Assembly: GCF_011764425.1 (NCBI RefSeq)
Contig: NZ_BLPF01000001.1
Coordinates: 4,269,001 to 4,333,000, forward strand
Direction: 5' to 3'
Source: Phytohabitans houttuyneae
GTDB taxonomy: Bacteria; Actinomycetota; Actinomycetes; Mycobacteriales; Micromonosporaceae
DNA: 64,000 bases
A program made the position numbers and the translations under genes. Shown here piece after piece: positions 43,300-53,900 of the stretch. Below the pieces are notes generated by a model. It was not told the origin of the DNA and did no database searches. It saw nothing but the letters and a program-made list of their open reading frames with translations. The stretch's first letter is position 1, and the number at the start of each line of letters is the position of its first letter.

Positions 43300-44715
43300 G
43301 TGTCGGTCACCGACGACGTCCGGCCGGCTGGTCGCCCACCGGTAGATCCCCCGCCACCCGGCGGGCCCGGCGGATTCGACGGGCAGTTCGACAAGACGCC
43401 GCCCCAGGACGTCGCCGCGGAGCAGTGCGTGCTCGGCGGCATGCTGCTGTCAAAGGACGCGATCGCCGACGTCGTCGAGATCCTCAAGCCCGGCGACTTC
43501 TACCGTCCGGTCCACGCGACCATCTTCGACGCGGTCCTCGACCTCTACGGGCGGGGTGAGCCGGCAGACCCCATCACGGTCGCCGCCGCGCTGGCCGACA
43601 CCGGCGACCTGGGACGCGTCGGTGGCGCGCCCTACCTGCACACGCTGATCGCGAGCGTGCCGACGGCCGCCAACGCGTCGTACTACGCACGCATCGTCGG
43701 CGAGCGCGCCGTGCTGCGCCGCCTCGTCGAGGCCGGCACCCGCATCGTGCAGCTCGGCTACGGTGCGGCCTCCGGCGCGGGTCGCGACGTCGACGACGTG
43801 GTCGACCTGGCCCAGCAGGCTGTGTACGACGTGACCGAGCGGCGCGTCAGCGAAGACTTCGCGGTGCTCGCCGACATGCTGCAGCCGACGCTCGACGAGA
43901 TCGAGGCGGTGGGCGCGCAGGGCGGCGTGATGACCGGCGTGCCGACCGGCTTCACGGATTTGGACCGCCTGCTCAACGGGCTCCACGCCGGCCAGCTGGT
44001 GATCGTCGCCGGCCGACCCGGTCTGGGTAAGTCCACCGTTTCAATGGACTTTGCCCGAAACGCCGCCATCCGTCATAACTGCGCCAGCGCGATCTTCTCG
44101 CTGGAAATGAGCAAGGTCGAGATCGTCATGCGACTTCTCTCGGCCGAGGCGCGGGTGCCGCTGCACGTGCTCCGTTCCGGCCAGCTGTCCGATGACGACT
44201 GGACGAAGCTCGCCCGTCGCATGGGCGAGATCAGCGAGGCCCCGCTGTACGTCGACGACACGCCGAGCATGAACCTCATGGAGATCCGGGCCAAGGCCCG
44301 CCGCCTCAAGCAGCGCCACGATCTCAAGCTCATCGTCGTCGACTACCTGCAGCTGATGTCCTCGCCCAAGCGCACCGAGAGCCGCCAGCAGGAGGTCGCC
44401 GAGCTGTCGCGTGGTCTCAAGCTGCTGGCCAAGGAGGTCGAATGCCCGGTGATCGCGGTGAGTCAGCTCAACCGTGGTCCCGAGCAGCGCACGGACAAGC
44501 GCCCGCAGCTCTCCGACCTGCGTGAGTCCGGCTCGATCGAGCAGGACGCCGACGTCGTCATCCTGCTCCACCGCGACGACTACTACGACAAGGAGTCACC
44601 GCGGGCGGGCGAGGCCGACTTCATCGTGGCGAAGCATCGAAATGGACCGACCGACACCGTCACGGTGGCGGCTCAGCTGCACCTGTCGCGCTTCGTCGAC
44701 ATGGCGATCGTCTGA
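43300..44715 (+). CDS. dnaB: replicative DNA helicase
   Basis: 471 residues from GTG 43300. Hexameric fork helicase. Residues 1-35 are a Pro/Gly-rich leader; the DnaB N-terminal domain is at about 40-140 (PPQDVAAEQCVLGGMLLSKDAIADVVEIL). The RecA-like domain has Walker A VIVAGRPGLGKSTVSMDFARN (about 232-252), EMSKVEIVMRLLSAEARV, Walker B LIVVDYLQLM, AVSQLNRGPEQR, DLRESGSIEQDADVVILLHRDDYY and an arginine-finger region. No intein is present. Confidence 0.96.
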   Translation: MSVTDDVRPAGRPPVDPPPPGGPGGFDGQFDKTPPQDVAAEQCVLGGMLLSKDAIADVVEILKPGDFYRPVHATIFDAVLDLYGRGEPADPITVAAALADTGDLGRVGGAPYLHTLIASVPTAANASYYARIVGERAVLRRLVEAGTRIVQLGYGAASGAGRDVDDVVDLAQQAVYDVTERRVSEDFAVLADMLQPTLDEIEAVGAQGGVMTGVPTGFTDLDRLLNGLHAGQLVIVAGRPGLGKSTVSMDFARNAAIRHNCASAIFSLEMSKVEIVMRLLSAEARVPLHVLRSGQLSDDDWTKLARRMGEISEAPLYVDDTPSMNLMEIRAKARRLKQRHDLKLIVVDYLQLMSSPKRTESRQQEVAELSRGLKLLAKEVECPVIAVSQLNRGPEQRTDKRPQLSDLRESGSIEQDADVVILLHRDDYYDKESPRAGEADFIVAKHRNGPTDTVTVAAQLHLSRFVDMAIV

Positions 44716-44728
44716 CGCCCGAGCGGGT

Positions 44729-44758
44729 GGGCGCCCCGCGACGGTGAGCGGGACGCCC
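44729..44758. terminator. terminator between dnaB and the convergent zinc-ribbon gene
   Basis: Imperfect inverted repeat GGGCGCCCCGC / GCGGGACGCCC with an eight-base loop. Confidence 0.65.
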
Positions 44759-44772
44759 GGTGCTCGCGGAGC

Positions 44773-45144
44773 TCAGTCGAAGAGCTCGCCGAGGAAGCCG
44801 CGGTGCTTCTTCCGCCGGTAGTGCCCGTGGTAGCCGTAGTGCTGGCCACCACCGCCGTACGCCGGGGCGGGCGCGGGATAGCCGTGAGCCGGCGCGGGCG
44901 GCGGCGGAGGAGCGTACCCACCGGGCGGCGGCGGGGGCGGCGGCGCGTACCCACCGCTGGCGGGAGCCGGCGGGCGCTGGGCCGCGGCCGCGGGGTGCTG
45001 CTGGTTCCAGTTGGCCTCGGCCTCGAAGAGCTTCTCCAGCTCACCCCGGTCGAGAAAAATCCCACGGCACTCGGTGCACTGGTCAACGGTGACGCCACTG
45101 CGCTCGTACGTGCGCATCTCGCCACGGCATTTCGGACAGGTCAT
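44773..45144 (-). CDS. TFIIB-type zinc-ribbon protein
   Basis: 123 residues from ATG 45144, chosen because GAGGG at 45152-45156 fits it better than ATG 45150. The N-terminal zinc ribbon MTCPKCRGEMRTYERSGVTVDQCTECRGIFLDRGELEKLFEAE (CPKC and CTEC) is the zf-TFIIB family. The rest is Pro/Tyr/Gly/Ala-rich with repeated GGYAPPPPPP, ending RRKKHRGFLGELFD. Role unknown. Confidence 0.85.
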   Translation of the reverse strand: MTCPKCRGEMRTYERSGVTVDQCTECRGIFLDRGELEKLFEAEANWNQQHPAAAAQRPPAPASGGYAPPPPPPPGGYAPPPPPAPAHGYPAPAPAYGGGGQHYGYHGHYRRKKHRGFLGELFD

Positions 45145-45172
45145 CTGCATCCCTCGACGGTACCGGGTGACT

Positions 45173-45819
45173 TCACTCGCGGCCCGGTGCGCGATCGCCC
45201 AGAGCGGCGTCGACCTCGTCGTCGGTGACCTGGTGGAAGTCGAGGTAGTAGCGGCTCACCGCGCCGAAATCCACCGCACAGATGGGGCACACGATTTCGT
45301 CGGCCACCGCGGCGAGGCTCTCGCACGCCTCAGCGGCGCCGACCGGCACGGCCAGCACGATGCGCTCGGCCCCAGCCGGTGCGCGACCACCACGGCCGCC
45401 CGCGCGGTGGCGCCGGTGGCGAGCCCGTCGTCGACGATCACCGCGGTGCGCCCGGCGAGGTCGAGGGGCGGGCGTGCGCCGCGGTAGCGCGCCTCCCGGC
45501 GTGATCGCTCAACTTCCTCCCGATGGGTGACGTCGGCGATCTGGTACGGCTCGAGCCGGCCGGCGATGTCGTCGTTGAGCACGCGCACACCCTGCGGGCC
45601 GAGCGCCCCGAACGCCACCTCGGGCGCCCAGGGCACGCCGAGCTTGCGGATCACCAGCACGTCGAGTGGGCTGCGGAGCCGGGACGCCACCTCGGCGGCC
45701 ACCGGTACGCCGCCGCGGACCAGGCCGAGCACGACCGTCTCAGGCCTTCCGGCGTAGGGCTCCAGCCGGTCGGCGAGCACCGCGCCGGCCGCCCGGCGGT
45801 CGCGGTATTCGGCTCCCAT
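45173..45819 (-). CDS. phosphoribosyltransferase-family protein, frame broken once in this sequence
   Basis: COG1926-type PRTase. The first frame from 45819 (MGAEYRDRRAAGAVLADRL, LGLVRGGVPVAAEVA, VIRKLGVPWAPEVAFGA) contains the PRPP loop VIVDDGLATGATARAAV (about residues 122-138), then turns to nonsense after VAHRLG. One base later in frame the expected ERIVLAVPVGAAEACESLAAVADEIVCPICAVDFGAVSRYYLDFHQVTDDEV follows to the stop at 45173. The break is at a run of four G on the minus strand (near 45373-45376) where five are needed. Restoring one base gives about 215 residues. The substrate base is unknown. Confidence 0.85.
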
Positions 45820-45873
45820 GCCTCCAGGTGTACGCCCATCCGGCCGGCCACGCGACCCATGCGCTGCACAAAC

Positions 45874-46212
45874 TCAAAGTGCCCTGCCGATGGCCACACC
45901 GAGGACAGCCGCCGCGATGCCGGCGACAAGCGTCACCGTTACATAGCGGGCGGCGGTCGACCGGGCGCGTGAGCGGCCCAGCTCGACCGCCTCCAGCGCG
46001 AAGGTGGAGTACGTCGTCAGCGCCCCGCAGAAGCCCACCCCGACAAGCGTGCCCACCCAGCCCGGCAGCGTGCTGCCGAGCCCGGCGAGCAGGCCGAGGA
46101 GGGCCGAGCCGGCGACGTTCACCCAGATGGTGGACCAGGGGACCACCCAGCGGACCAGGTAGCGCGCGAGCGCACCGACCGCGCCGCCGGCGAGGACCAG
46201 CACGAGCGTCAT
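45874..46212 (-). CDS. crcB: fluoride channel CrcB/Fluc, first subunit gene
   Basis: 112 residues, four membrane helices. Fluc signatures are GGAVGALARYLV (about 9-20), VNVAGSALLGLL with the central Asn, and GFCGALTTYSTFALE. It exports fluoride as a dual-topology dimer. Its ATG overlaps the stop of the second crcB as ATGA. Two unlike crcB genes side by side usually make a heterodimer. Confidence 0.93.
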   Translation of the reverse strand: MTLVLVLAGGAVGALARYLVRWVVPWSTIWVNVAGSALLGLLAGLGSTLPGWVGTLVGVGFCGALTTYSTFALEAVELGRSRARSTAARYVTVTLVAGIAAAVLGVAIGRAL

Positions 46213-46589
46213 GCGTGACTCCGATGTGGACGCAGGCCCACCCACACGGCGGCGACGGCGGCGGCCAGCGTTCCGGCCACGTAGGCACCTGCCGCGAGCG
46301 GGCGGCCGGCATCGGCGAGGGTCCACGCGTCCACCGCGTACGTGGAGAAGGTCGTGAAGCCGCCGAGCACGCCCGTGCCCACGAACGGCCACACAAGACG
46401 GTGCGTGGGCGCCCGCCGGGCCAGCACACCGATCGCCAGGCAACCCAGCACGTTGACGCCGAGCGTGGCCCACGGGAAGCCGCCGGCGTCGTGCGGCAGG
46501 GCCAGGCCCACGCCGTACCGCGCGGCGGCGCCGAGCGACCCGCCCGCGGCGACGACGGCGAGCACGTCCCAGGATGGGCGGTGGCTCAT
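46209..46589 (-). CDS. crcB: fluoride channel CrcB/Fluc, second subunit gene
   Basis: 126 residues, four helices: GGSLGAAARYGVGLALP, LGVNVLGCLAIGVL and GTGVLGGFTTFSTYAVD. It partners the adjacent crcB. Its ATG overlaps the stop of the upstream membrane protein gene as ATGA. Confidence 0.93.
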   Translation of the reverse strand: MSHRPSWDVLAVVAAGGSLGAAARYGVGLALPHDAGGFPWATLGVNVLGCLAIGVLARRAPTHRLVWPFVGTGVLGGFTTFSTYAVDAWTLADAGRPLAAGAYVAGTLAAAVAAVWVGLRPHRSHA

Positions 46590-47785
46590 GCGGGACGCCG
46601 CAGCGCGGGCACCCACGCCAGGAACGCGACCGGATACAGCAGATAGCCGAACCGCGTCGACGGCATGAGCAGGATGGCCGCGAGCAGCCCGTACCCGCAG
46701 ACTGCCGCCGCCGCGGCGGCCGTGCGGGGCGGGCGGCGGGCGAGCCAGACGGCGATTGCCACCGCCGCGGCGGCGAGCAGCGCGGCGGCGATGGCCCGCC
46801 CACCGGGCAGGTTTTCGGCGATCAGGTAGCCGGGGAACGGGGACTGCGCCGGGCTCGTCACCACGCCCTCGCCGAGCGGGAAGCGGATCACGTTGTCGAC
46901 GAACGCGGTGGCGTCCACCAGCACCGCGGGCAGCAGCGCCGCCGCGGGCAGCCCGATCGCGCCGGCCGCCAGCCGCGCCGCCGGCCGGCGCCCGGCCGTC
47001 AGTGCGTGCACCAGCAGCACGGCCACGACCGGCCAGGCGAAAAGCTTGAGCGCGGCGGCCAGCCCCACCGCGATCCCCGCCGCGCCGTAACGGCGCGTCG
47101 CACACAGAGCCAGAGCCAGAAGACACAGCGAGAGTACGGGTATGTCGTCCCCACCCGTTGACAGCGTGAGTGGCACGAGGGGGATCACGGTGCCGAGCTG
47201 GAGGGCGCGCAGGAGCGCGGGTCCCCACTGCAGCTGCCGGATCGCGAGTGCCAGCGCGGCGATCGTGACCACCGCGAACCAGATCCGCGCGTCCGTCCAC
47301 CAGGCGTCGCCGGCGGCAGCGCGGGGCAGGCCGAAGAGGGCCATGCCCGGCTGGTACGGCAGGTAGCCGAGCAACTGCTCGCCCGGTGGCAGCGTGGCGA
47401 TGGTGTCGCTCGACAGGTACGGCGTGCCGTGCTCCAGGAGCCGCTCGCCGCCGTGCTCGACGACGACGACCTCCTCCTGCGCGCGATCGGTGCGCCCGTT
47501 CGCCCGCTGCACCGCCTGGATCACCATCGGCAGCAGGGCGGTGGCGGCGAAGGCGAAGGCGGCCACGAGCGCGCGTTCCCGGGTACCCCATCGCCGGCGG
47601 ACGAGCTGGACCACGACGGCGATGGCCGCCACCGCGTAGCCGGCGGTGGCCACCGCGCCCCACGCCCGGTGTGGCAGCAGAGTCGACGTGGCCGCGGTGA
47701 TTGCGGCAAATGCAGCAGAGAGTCCGTAGATCGCCAGGTCGATGCCGAGCGTCCGGGTTTGGGTACCTTCCGCGACCGCGATCAC
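46586..47785 (-). CDS. GT87/DUF2029-type membrane protein
   Basis: 399 residues with about ten membrane helices. The first loop HGGERLLEHGTPYLSSDTIATLPPGEQLLGYLPYQPGMALFGLP and the later AAALKLFAWPVVAVLLVHAL are typical of the mannosyltransferase-like DUF2029 group. Its GTG start overlaps the stop of the GGDEF-EAL gene (GTGA) and its stop overlaps crcB (ATGA). Substrate unknown. Confidence 0.78.
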   Translation of the reverse strand: MIAVAEGTQTRTLGIDLAIYGLSAAFAAITAATSTLLPHRAWGAVATAGYAVAAIAVVVQLVRRRWGTRERALVAAFAFAATALLPMVIQAVQRANGRTDRAQEEVVVVEHGGERLLEHGTPYLSSDTIATLPPGEQLLGYLPYQPGMALFGLPRAAAGDAWWTDARIWFAVVTIAALALAIRQLQWGPALLRALQLGTVIPLVPLTLSTGGDDIPVLSLCLLALALCATRRYGAAGIAVGLAAALKLFAWPVVAVLLVHALTAGRRPAARLAAGAIGLPAAALLPAVLVDATAFVDNVIRFPLGEGVVTSPAQSPFPGYLIAENLPGGRAIAAALLAAAAVAIAVWLARRPPRTAAAAAAVCGYGLLAAILLMPSTRFGYLLYPVAFLAWVPALRRPA

Positions 47786-50334
47786 GCCGGCAAGTGTGGC
47801 AGGCGGTCACCCCTGTTGCGGCCGGCGGCCCGGCGGTTGGGCGAGAGCCGGATGACCGAGCCCTCGTCGTGCAGGGCCGGCGCGAGCGTGCCGGGGCGAC
47901 CGCCGGAGCCGCGATGCAGCGCGGCGAGCAGGCGGGCCGAGGGCATCGGCCGGGCGAAGAGGTGGCCCTGGCCGGCCGTGCAGCCCATCTCCCACAGCGC
48001 CCGCCGCTGCGGCTCGCTCTCGACACCTTCGGCGACCACGACGAGGTTGAGGCTGCGGCCGAGGTCCAATGTGGAGCGGATGACGGCGGTGGCCTCCGCC
48101 GAGGTCTCCATCTCCCGCACGAAGCCCCGGTCGATCTTGAGCTCGTGCACGGGGATGCGGGAGAGCACCGACAGCGACGAGTAGCCGGTGCCGAAGTCGT
48201 CAAGTGCCAGCCGGACGCCCGCGTCGCGCAGCTGGCCCAGCACCTGGTCGACGACCTCCAGCTGGCTGATCGTGAGCGTCTCGGTCAGCTCCAGGAAGAG
48301 GCGGTCCGGTGGCAGGTCGTGTGCGCGCAGCCGGGCCACCACCGAGCTGGGAAAGCGCGGGTCGAGCAGGCTGCGCGGCGAGACGTTGACCGCGACCGGC
48401 AGGTCGAACCCGGCGTCACGCCAGGTGCCCGCCGCGACGAGCGACTGGTCGAGCACCGCGTCGGCGAACGCGGGCAGCAGGCCGGAGCGCTCCACCGTCT
48501 CCAGGAAGCGCAGCGGGTCGAGGTTGCCCCGGTCGGGGTGGTGCCACCGGGCCAGCGCCTCAGCGCCCACCACCTCGCCCGTGCCGAGGTCGACGATCGG
48601 CTGGAACGTCACGGTGAACTCGTGCTGTGTCAGCGCCCTGGGCAGGTCGCCGCCGAGCGCGAGGCGGCCGACGTCGGCGGTGTCGCGGGCCCGCGCGTAC
48701 GTCGCGGTGCGCTGGCCCGAGCGCTTCGCCTGGTACATCGCGACGTCCGCCCGGCGCAGCAGCTCGGCCATCCCCCCGCTGCCCGGCGCGACCGCGATGC
48801 CGCCGCAGGCCTCGACGCTGATCCGCATCCCGTCCAGCGACATCGGCTCGTGCAGCGCGGCGAGCAGGCCCTCCGCCCGGTGCGCCGCGATGGCGGGCGC
48901 GGGCAGCCCGGTGATGAGCACGGCGAACTCGTCGCCGCCCAGCCGCGCGACAAGGTCGTCGGGGCGTGCCTCCCGGCGCAGCCGCGACGCCACCTCGACG
49001 AGCACCCGGTCGCCGGCGGCGTGCCCGAGCGTGTCGTTTACCTCTTTGAAGTGGTTGAGGTCGATCAGCACCAGCGCGGTGACGCCGTCGACGTGGCGGT
49101 TGGCGAGGATCTCGGTGCCGTGCTCCAGCAGCTGCCGCCGGTTGGCCAGGCCGGTCAGCGCGTCGTGCGCCGCGGCCCGCGCGTGCTCGGCGGCGACCCG
49201 GGTCAGCTCCTCGTACGCCGAGGCGTTGCGGACGGCCGTGCAGAGCGCGGAGGCGAAGGTGCGCAGCGTGTAGCTCTCCCGCTCGGAGAGCTTTACCTGG
49301 CCGTTGACGCGCAGCCGCAGCTCGCCGACGTCAGCGGTGCCGTCGTGCCCCTCCAGCGCGCTGGGGATGACGGTGCCGGTGGTGGCCGGCGCCTCCGGCG
49401 CGGGCCCGTCGTACGTGATGCCCTTCGCGTTGCCCCGCACGAGGCGGGGACGGTCGTGCAGCTCGACCTCGACCTCGTCGACGGAGAAAAGCTCGGCGGC
49501 GCGGGTGACCGCACTGCTCAGCACGGCGTCCAGGTCGACGTCGTTGAGCGCGTCGGTGGCCAGCGCCAGCCGCTGCCACGCGTCCCGCTCGACGCGGTAG
49601 CGCACGCGTGACGCGTACGCCAAGTGGAGGCTGATGATCAGTGGTGGCACGGCCAGGAGCAGTCGCGGATCGGCCTGCAGGATCATCACCGTGCACAGGA
49701 CCACGATCAGGCGACCGATGCCGCCGCCCAGGCGGAGGTCGAGATCCTGCCGGAAGAGCTTGCGGAGCTCGGTGCCGGTCGCGAGCCCGATCACGGGAAG
49801 CGTGAGGAGCTCGTCCAGCACGACGGCCGTCAGGTAGGCGAGGGCGAACGGCCCCACGACCTCCAACGCGTGGTCAGCCGGCCGGGTCCACCCCGCGAGG
49901 TGCAGCGCGGCACCCGCCGCGCCGGCCAGCAGCATGTTCTTCGCGACGCCGAAGGCGGCCTTCTGCACCGGCATCTTGTTCATGACAGCGCCGATGGCCA
50001 CGCCGAGGCCGGTGCAGAGCACGACCCACTCCGCCGGTGCGACGGCCAGGCCGATCACGATGACCGTCTCGGACCAGGAGAAGTCGTGGTTTGTCGACCT
50101 GATCCGGATCCGGACCTTGATCCGGAAGCCGGCCGCGGCCAGGAAGACGAGGGTGGCGGCGAGGCCCAGGTCGCCGAGCGACGGAGCGGTCGGTGCGGTG
50201 ACTGCTACGCCCAGTGAGTGCCCGCCGAGCAGGACAGCGCAAATGACGATGAGACCGACAAGCAGCGGAAGCCGCCGATCGGTCTCAGCATCGCGTCGGT
50301 CTGGGCGAGTCACGCAGGTCCTTTTGGTCGCCAC
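47782..50334 (-). CDS. membrane GGDEF-EAL protein (cyclic di-GMP turnover)
   Basis: 850 residues: N-terminal membrane region (about 20-245, seven or so helices), a GAF-like segment (about 260-385), GGDEF domain (about 400-555) with intact RLGGDEFAVLI and substrate motif LIDLNHFKEVNDTLGHAAGD, and EAL domain (about 580-825) with EALARWHHP, ELTET, DDFGTGYSSLS, KIDRGFV and VAEGVES all present. Both cyclase and phosphodiesterase could therefore be active. It heads a minus-strand operon with a GT87-like gene and two crcB genes, each overlapping the next by four bases. Confidence 0.93.
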   Translation of the reverse strand: MATKRTCVTRPDRRDAETDRRLPLLVGLIVICAVLLGGHSLGVAVTAPTAPSLGDLGLAATLVFLAAAGFRIKVRIRIRSTNHDFSWSETVIVIGLAVAPAEWVVLCTGLGVAIGAVMNKMPVQKAAFGVAKNMLLAGAAGAALHLAGWTRPADHALEVVGPFALAYLTAVVLDELLTLPVIGLATGTELRKLFRQDLDLRLGGGIGRLIVVLCTVMILQADPRLLLAVPPLIISLHLAYASRVRYRVERDAWQRLALATDALNDVDLDAVLSSAVTRAAELFSVDEVEVELHDRPRLVRGNAKGITYDGPAPEAPATTGTVIPSALEGHDGTADVGELRLRVNGQVKLSERESYTLRTFASALCTAVRNASAYEELTRVAAEHARAAAHDALTGLANRRQLLEHGTEILANRHVDGVTALVLIDLNHFKEVNDTLGHAAGDRVLVEVASRLRREARPDDLVARLGGDEFAVLITGLPAPAIAAHRAEGLLAALHEPMSLDGMRISVEACGGIAVAPGSGGMAELLRRADVAMYQAKRSGQRTATYARARDTADVGRLALGGDLPRALTQHEFTVTFQPIVDLGTGEVVGAEALARWHHPDRGNLDPLRFLETVERSGLLPAFADAVLDQSLVAAGTWRDAGFDLPVAVNVSPRSLLDPRFPSSVVARLRAHDLPPDRLFLELTETLTISQLEVVDQVLGQLRDAGVRLALDDFGTGYSSLSVLSRIPVHELKIDRGFVREMETSAEATAVIRSTLDLGRSLNLVVVAEGVESEPQRRALWEMGCTAGQGHLFARPMPSARLLAALHRGSGGRPGTLAPALHDEGSVIRLSPNRRAAGRNRGDRLPHLPA

Positions 50335-50970
50335 GCGGTGGCGGTGCAGTGCCTCGCCAGACTACTTCCAGTCGCCCTGGTGTGTCAGTGGGTCTCAGCC
50401 CCATTCGTGCGCACGCATGACGTCTCCCTCGGCATACATGCACAAGAGGCGAAAACTGATCGCCGCTTTGTGCCAGTCCAGCCCCCGTCTTACTGAGAAG
50501 GAGCCTAAGGGAAGCATCTAGCGGTTAACACCGATAAGTGTCTTAATGCGCAGCATCAGCAACTATGGCCCGGATTGTCACGCCCTGTCCGTGGACATGA
50601 ACGGAGCGCAATCGTCGTCGTATCAGAACCGTTTCCGCTACATCTACAGTTACGCGTTTCGTCGCCTAACGGAAGACTCGATCTTGTAGATGGCCTGATC
50701 ACGTGCTGTGGCGCAAAGCGCTATCACCATAGCGGCTCGTCCGATAGGTGCGTTGTTGGCCGGTCTCATATGCGGATGCAAGGTCGCTTCCTCCGCCTAT
50801 TTGATCAGATCGATAAGTCCTTCATGCTCTTATGGTGAGAGGCGCCAAAGCTCCCCCACTGCAACCGGACGGAAACGCAACCCGCCGCTTCGAAGCCGTT
50901 CCTGCCGCCGGTTACCCTGCATACTTGGTGGCCCGACACTATATCGATCCTTCTCTCTGGGAGACAAACG
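50335..50970. other. lower-GC intergenic region upstream of the SARP-like gene
   Basis: 636 bases, visibly less GC-rich than its neighbours (for example 50500-50720), between two divergent genes. Short open frames are present on plus (50575-50838 for one), without domains or good starts. It should hold promoters for the GGDEF-EAL gene and the SARP-like regulator. I found no clear terminator or repeat. Confidence 0.5.
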
Positions 50971-53900
50971 GTGTTGGAGGTGCGCGTCCTAGGGCCGTTG
51001 GAAGTCCTGGCCAACGGTGCGACATTGCCGTTGGGTACTCGCAAGCAGCAGACGGTCCTGGCGATGTTGGCGGTCCAATCCGGGCGTGTGGTCGGCCTCG
51101 AAGAGTTGATCGATGAGCTGTGGCCGGCCGATCCACCCGCCTCAGCCGTGCCCAACGCGCGCACGTACGCGGCGAACCTCCGCCGGCTCTTCGACGCCAC
51201 CGGGCCGGCCAGCGGCCTGATCCGGCGCCAGGGCGACGGCTACCTGCTGGTGGCCGAGCGCTCCGACGTCGACCTGCACGCCTTCCTCGACGACTGCCAG
51301 GCCGCCCGCGACCTGCGAGCCGGTGGCGAGCCGCTCAAGGCGGCCACGGTCCTGGCCGGCGCGCTCGCCCGGTGGCGCGGACCGATGCTCGCCGGCGTGA
51401 CCCAGGGCCCGGTGCTCGCCGCCCGCAGCGCCGCGCTGGAGGAGGAGCGGCTGGTCGCCACCGAAGACCTCGCCGACATCCACCTCGAGCTGGGCCAGCC
51501 GGCCGAGGCCGCCCGGCTCATGCGCGACCACACCCACATGCACCCGCTGCGCGAGCGGGCGTATGGGCTGCTGATGCGTGCCCAGGTGGCCGCGGGGGAC
51601 GTGGCCGGTGCGCTGCGGGCGTACACGGCCGCGAGGCGAGCGCTCGGCGAGGAGCTCGGCATCGAGCCCGGTCCCGAGCTGCGCCGGCTGCACCGGGCCG
51701 CGCTGAAACCGGCCGCCGAGCCGGTACCTGTCGCGCCTCCCGAGCCGCCGGCGCCGGTACCGAGCTGGCTGCCCCGCCGGGTCGCCGACTTCACCGGCCG
51801 GTCGCACCTGGTGGCCCGCCTCCTGCGGGCGGGGCGGGAAGCGGGTGACCACCCGGTCATCCAGGTGATCGACGGGATGGCCGGCAGCGGCAAGACGGCG
51901 CTGGCGGTACACGTCGCGCACCAGCTCGCCGAGCACTACCCGGACGCGCAGCTCTTCATCGACCTGCAGGGCCACGGCGAGAGCAGCCCTGTCGAGCCCG
52001 CGGCGGCGCTGGTCACGCTGCTGCGGCAGATCGGCGTACCGGCCGAGCGGATCCCGGCCGACGTCTACGACCGGATCGCCCTGTGGCGCAACGAGCTGGC
52101 CCGCCGGCGGACCGTCGTCGTGCTCGACAACGCGGCCGGCACCGACCAGGTCACCCCACTGCTGCCCACTGCGCCGGGATCCGTGGTCTTGGTCACCAGC
52201 CGGCGCCGCCTCGCCGCGCTCGAGGGCGGCCACCTGGAGTCGCTGCCGCTGCTGCCGCCCGGTGAGGCGATCGACCTGCTGGCCAACGCGGTCGGTCCGG
52301 AGCGGGTGCGCGCCGAGCCGGAGGCGGCCGGCCGGGTGGTGGCCCGCTGCGGCTACCTGCCGCTGGCGATCCGGCTGGCCGGCGCGCGGCTCGCCCACCG
52401 GCCCGGCTGGCGCCTCGCCGACCTCGCTGACCGGCTCGGCCACCAGGCCACCGTGCTGGCCGAGCTGACCGCGGAAAACCGCTCGATCGCCAGCGCGTTC
52501 GGCCTCTCGTACGCGCCGCTGCGCGAGCCGGCCAAGAAGATGTTCCGGCTGCTGGGCCTGTGGCCGGGCGAGCACTTCCCGATCGAGGCGGCCGCCGCCC
52601 TCAGCGGGCTGACGCTCGCCGAGGCGCGGCGGGTGATCGACGAGCTCGTCGACCGGCATCTCGTCGAGGAGCCGGACGCCGGCCGGTTCCGCCTGCACGA
52701 CCTGATGCGCGAGTACGCGCAGGCGCTCGCTCTGGCCGTCGATCGGCCGGCCGAGCGGGAGGCGGCCGTACGCGGCGTGCTCGACCACTACCTGCAGTCC
52801 GTGGCGGCGGTGACCGAGCCGATGGAGCCGGCCGCCCTGCGCCGGCACATCGCTCTGGGCCAGCCGCTGCGCCCGGACCTCCTCGACGAGCAGGGAGTGG
52901 TCGACAGCGACTGGCTGGAGCGCGAAAACGGCAACGTCCGGGCGCTGGTACGCCACGCGGAGCAGACCGGCCACGACGAGTACGCGTGGCGGATGGCCCG
53001 CGCGCCCTGGCGCTTCCACTACCTGCGCGGCTACATCGACGACATCGTGGAGCTGCACGAGTGCGGGCTCCGTGCCGCCGAGCGGCTCAAAGACGACACC
53101 GCGATCGCCTCAATGCACAACTACCTGGCCTCCGGCCTCCAGCGCGTGGGCCGTTCCCAGGAGGCGGTGCACCACCTGGAGATCGCGATCAAGCTGCGGG
53201 AGCGCACGGGCGACCTGGGTGGGGCCGGTCAGAGCAGGGCGAACGCGGCGAGCGTGTACTGGATGCTCGGACGGTTCGAGGAGGCGGCCTCGATCAACCT
53301 GATGGCGCTGGCCGAGAGCTGGCGCCTGGGTGGCGACCTGTCGGTCCTGCTGATCCTGCCCAACCTCGGCATCCCGCTCATGTACCTGGGGCGCCTGGAC
53401 GAAGCCCTCCGGGCGCATCGCTGGCACCTGTTCCTGGCTCGCCAGCAGGGCGACTACTACCACATGGCGCAGGCGCTCGGTCACATCGGCGCGGTGCGTG
53501 TGCGGATGGACGACCCGCTCGGCGCGATCCGCGTCATCAAGGCGTCGGTGGCGCTGAAGAAGCGCATCGGCATCCGGCTCGGCGTGGCCGAGTCCTTCAA
53601 CGACCTTGGCTGCGCGTACCAGCGCCTCGGTCACCTGGTCGAAGCCGAGCGGATGCACCGGCTGGCGCTGGTGGAGGCGGCGGCCGTGGGTCACCGGAGC
53701 ATCGACGTCACCACCCTGAACGACCTTGGCTTGACGCTGGCCCTCGGCGACCGGTGCCGTGCCGCGATCGAGACCCACGAGCAGGCACTGGCGCTGGCCA
53801 CCCGGATCGGAAACCCGTACGAGCAGGGGCGGGCGCTCTCCGGCATCGCCGCGTGCCGGGTCGACGAAAACCCCGTCGAGGCACGCCGCCACTGGGAGCG

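Noticed and set aside
50575-50838. 87-codon frame upstream of the SARP-like gene
   Set aside because: No domain, no ribosome binding site, unusual composition; more likely promoter DNA.
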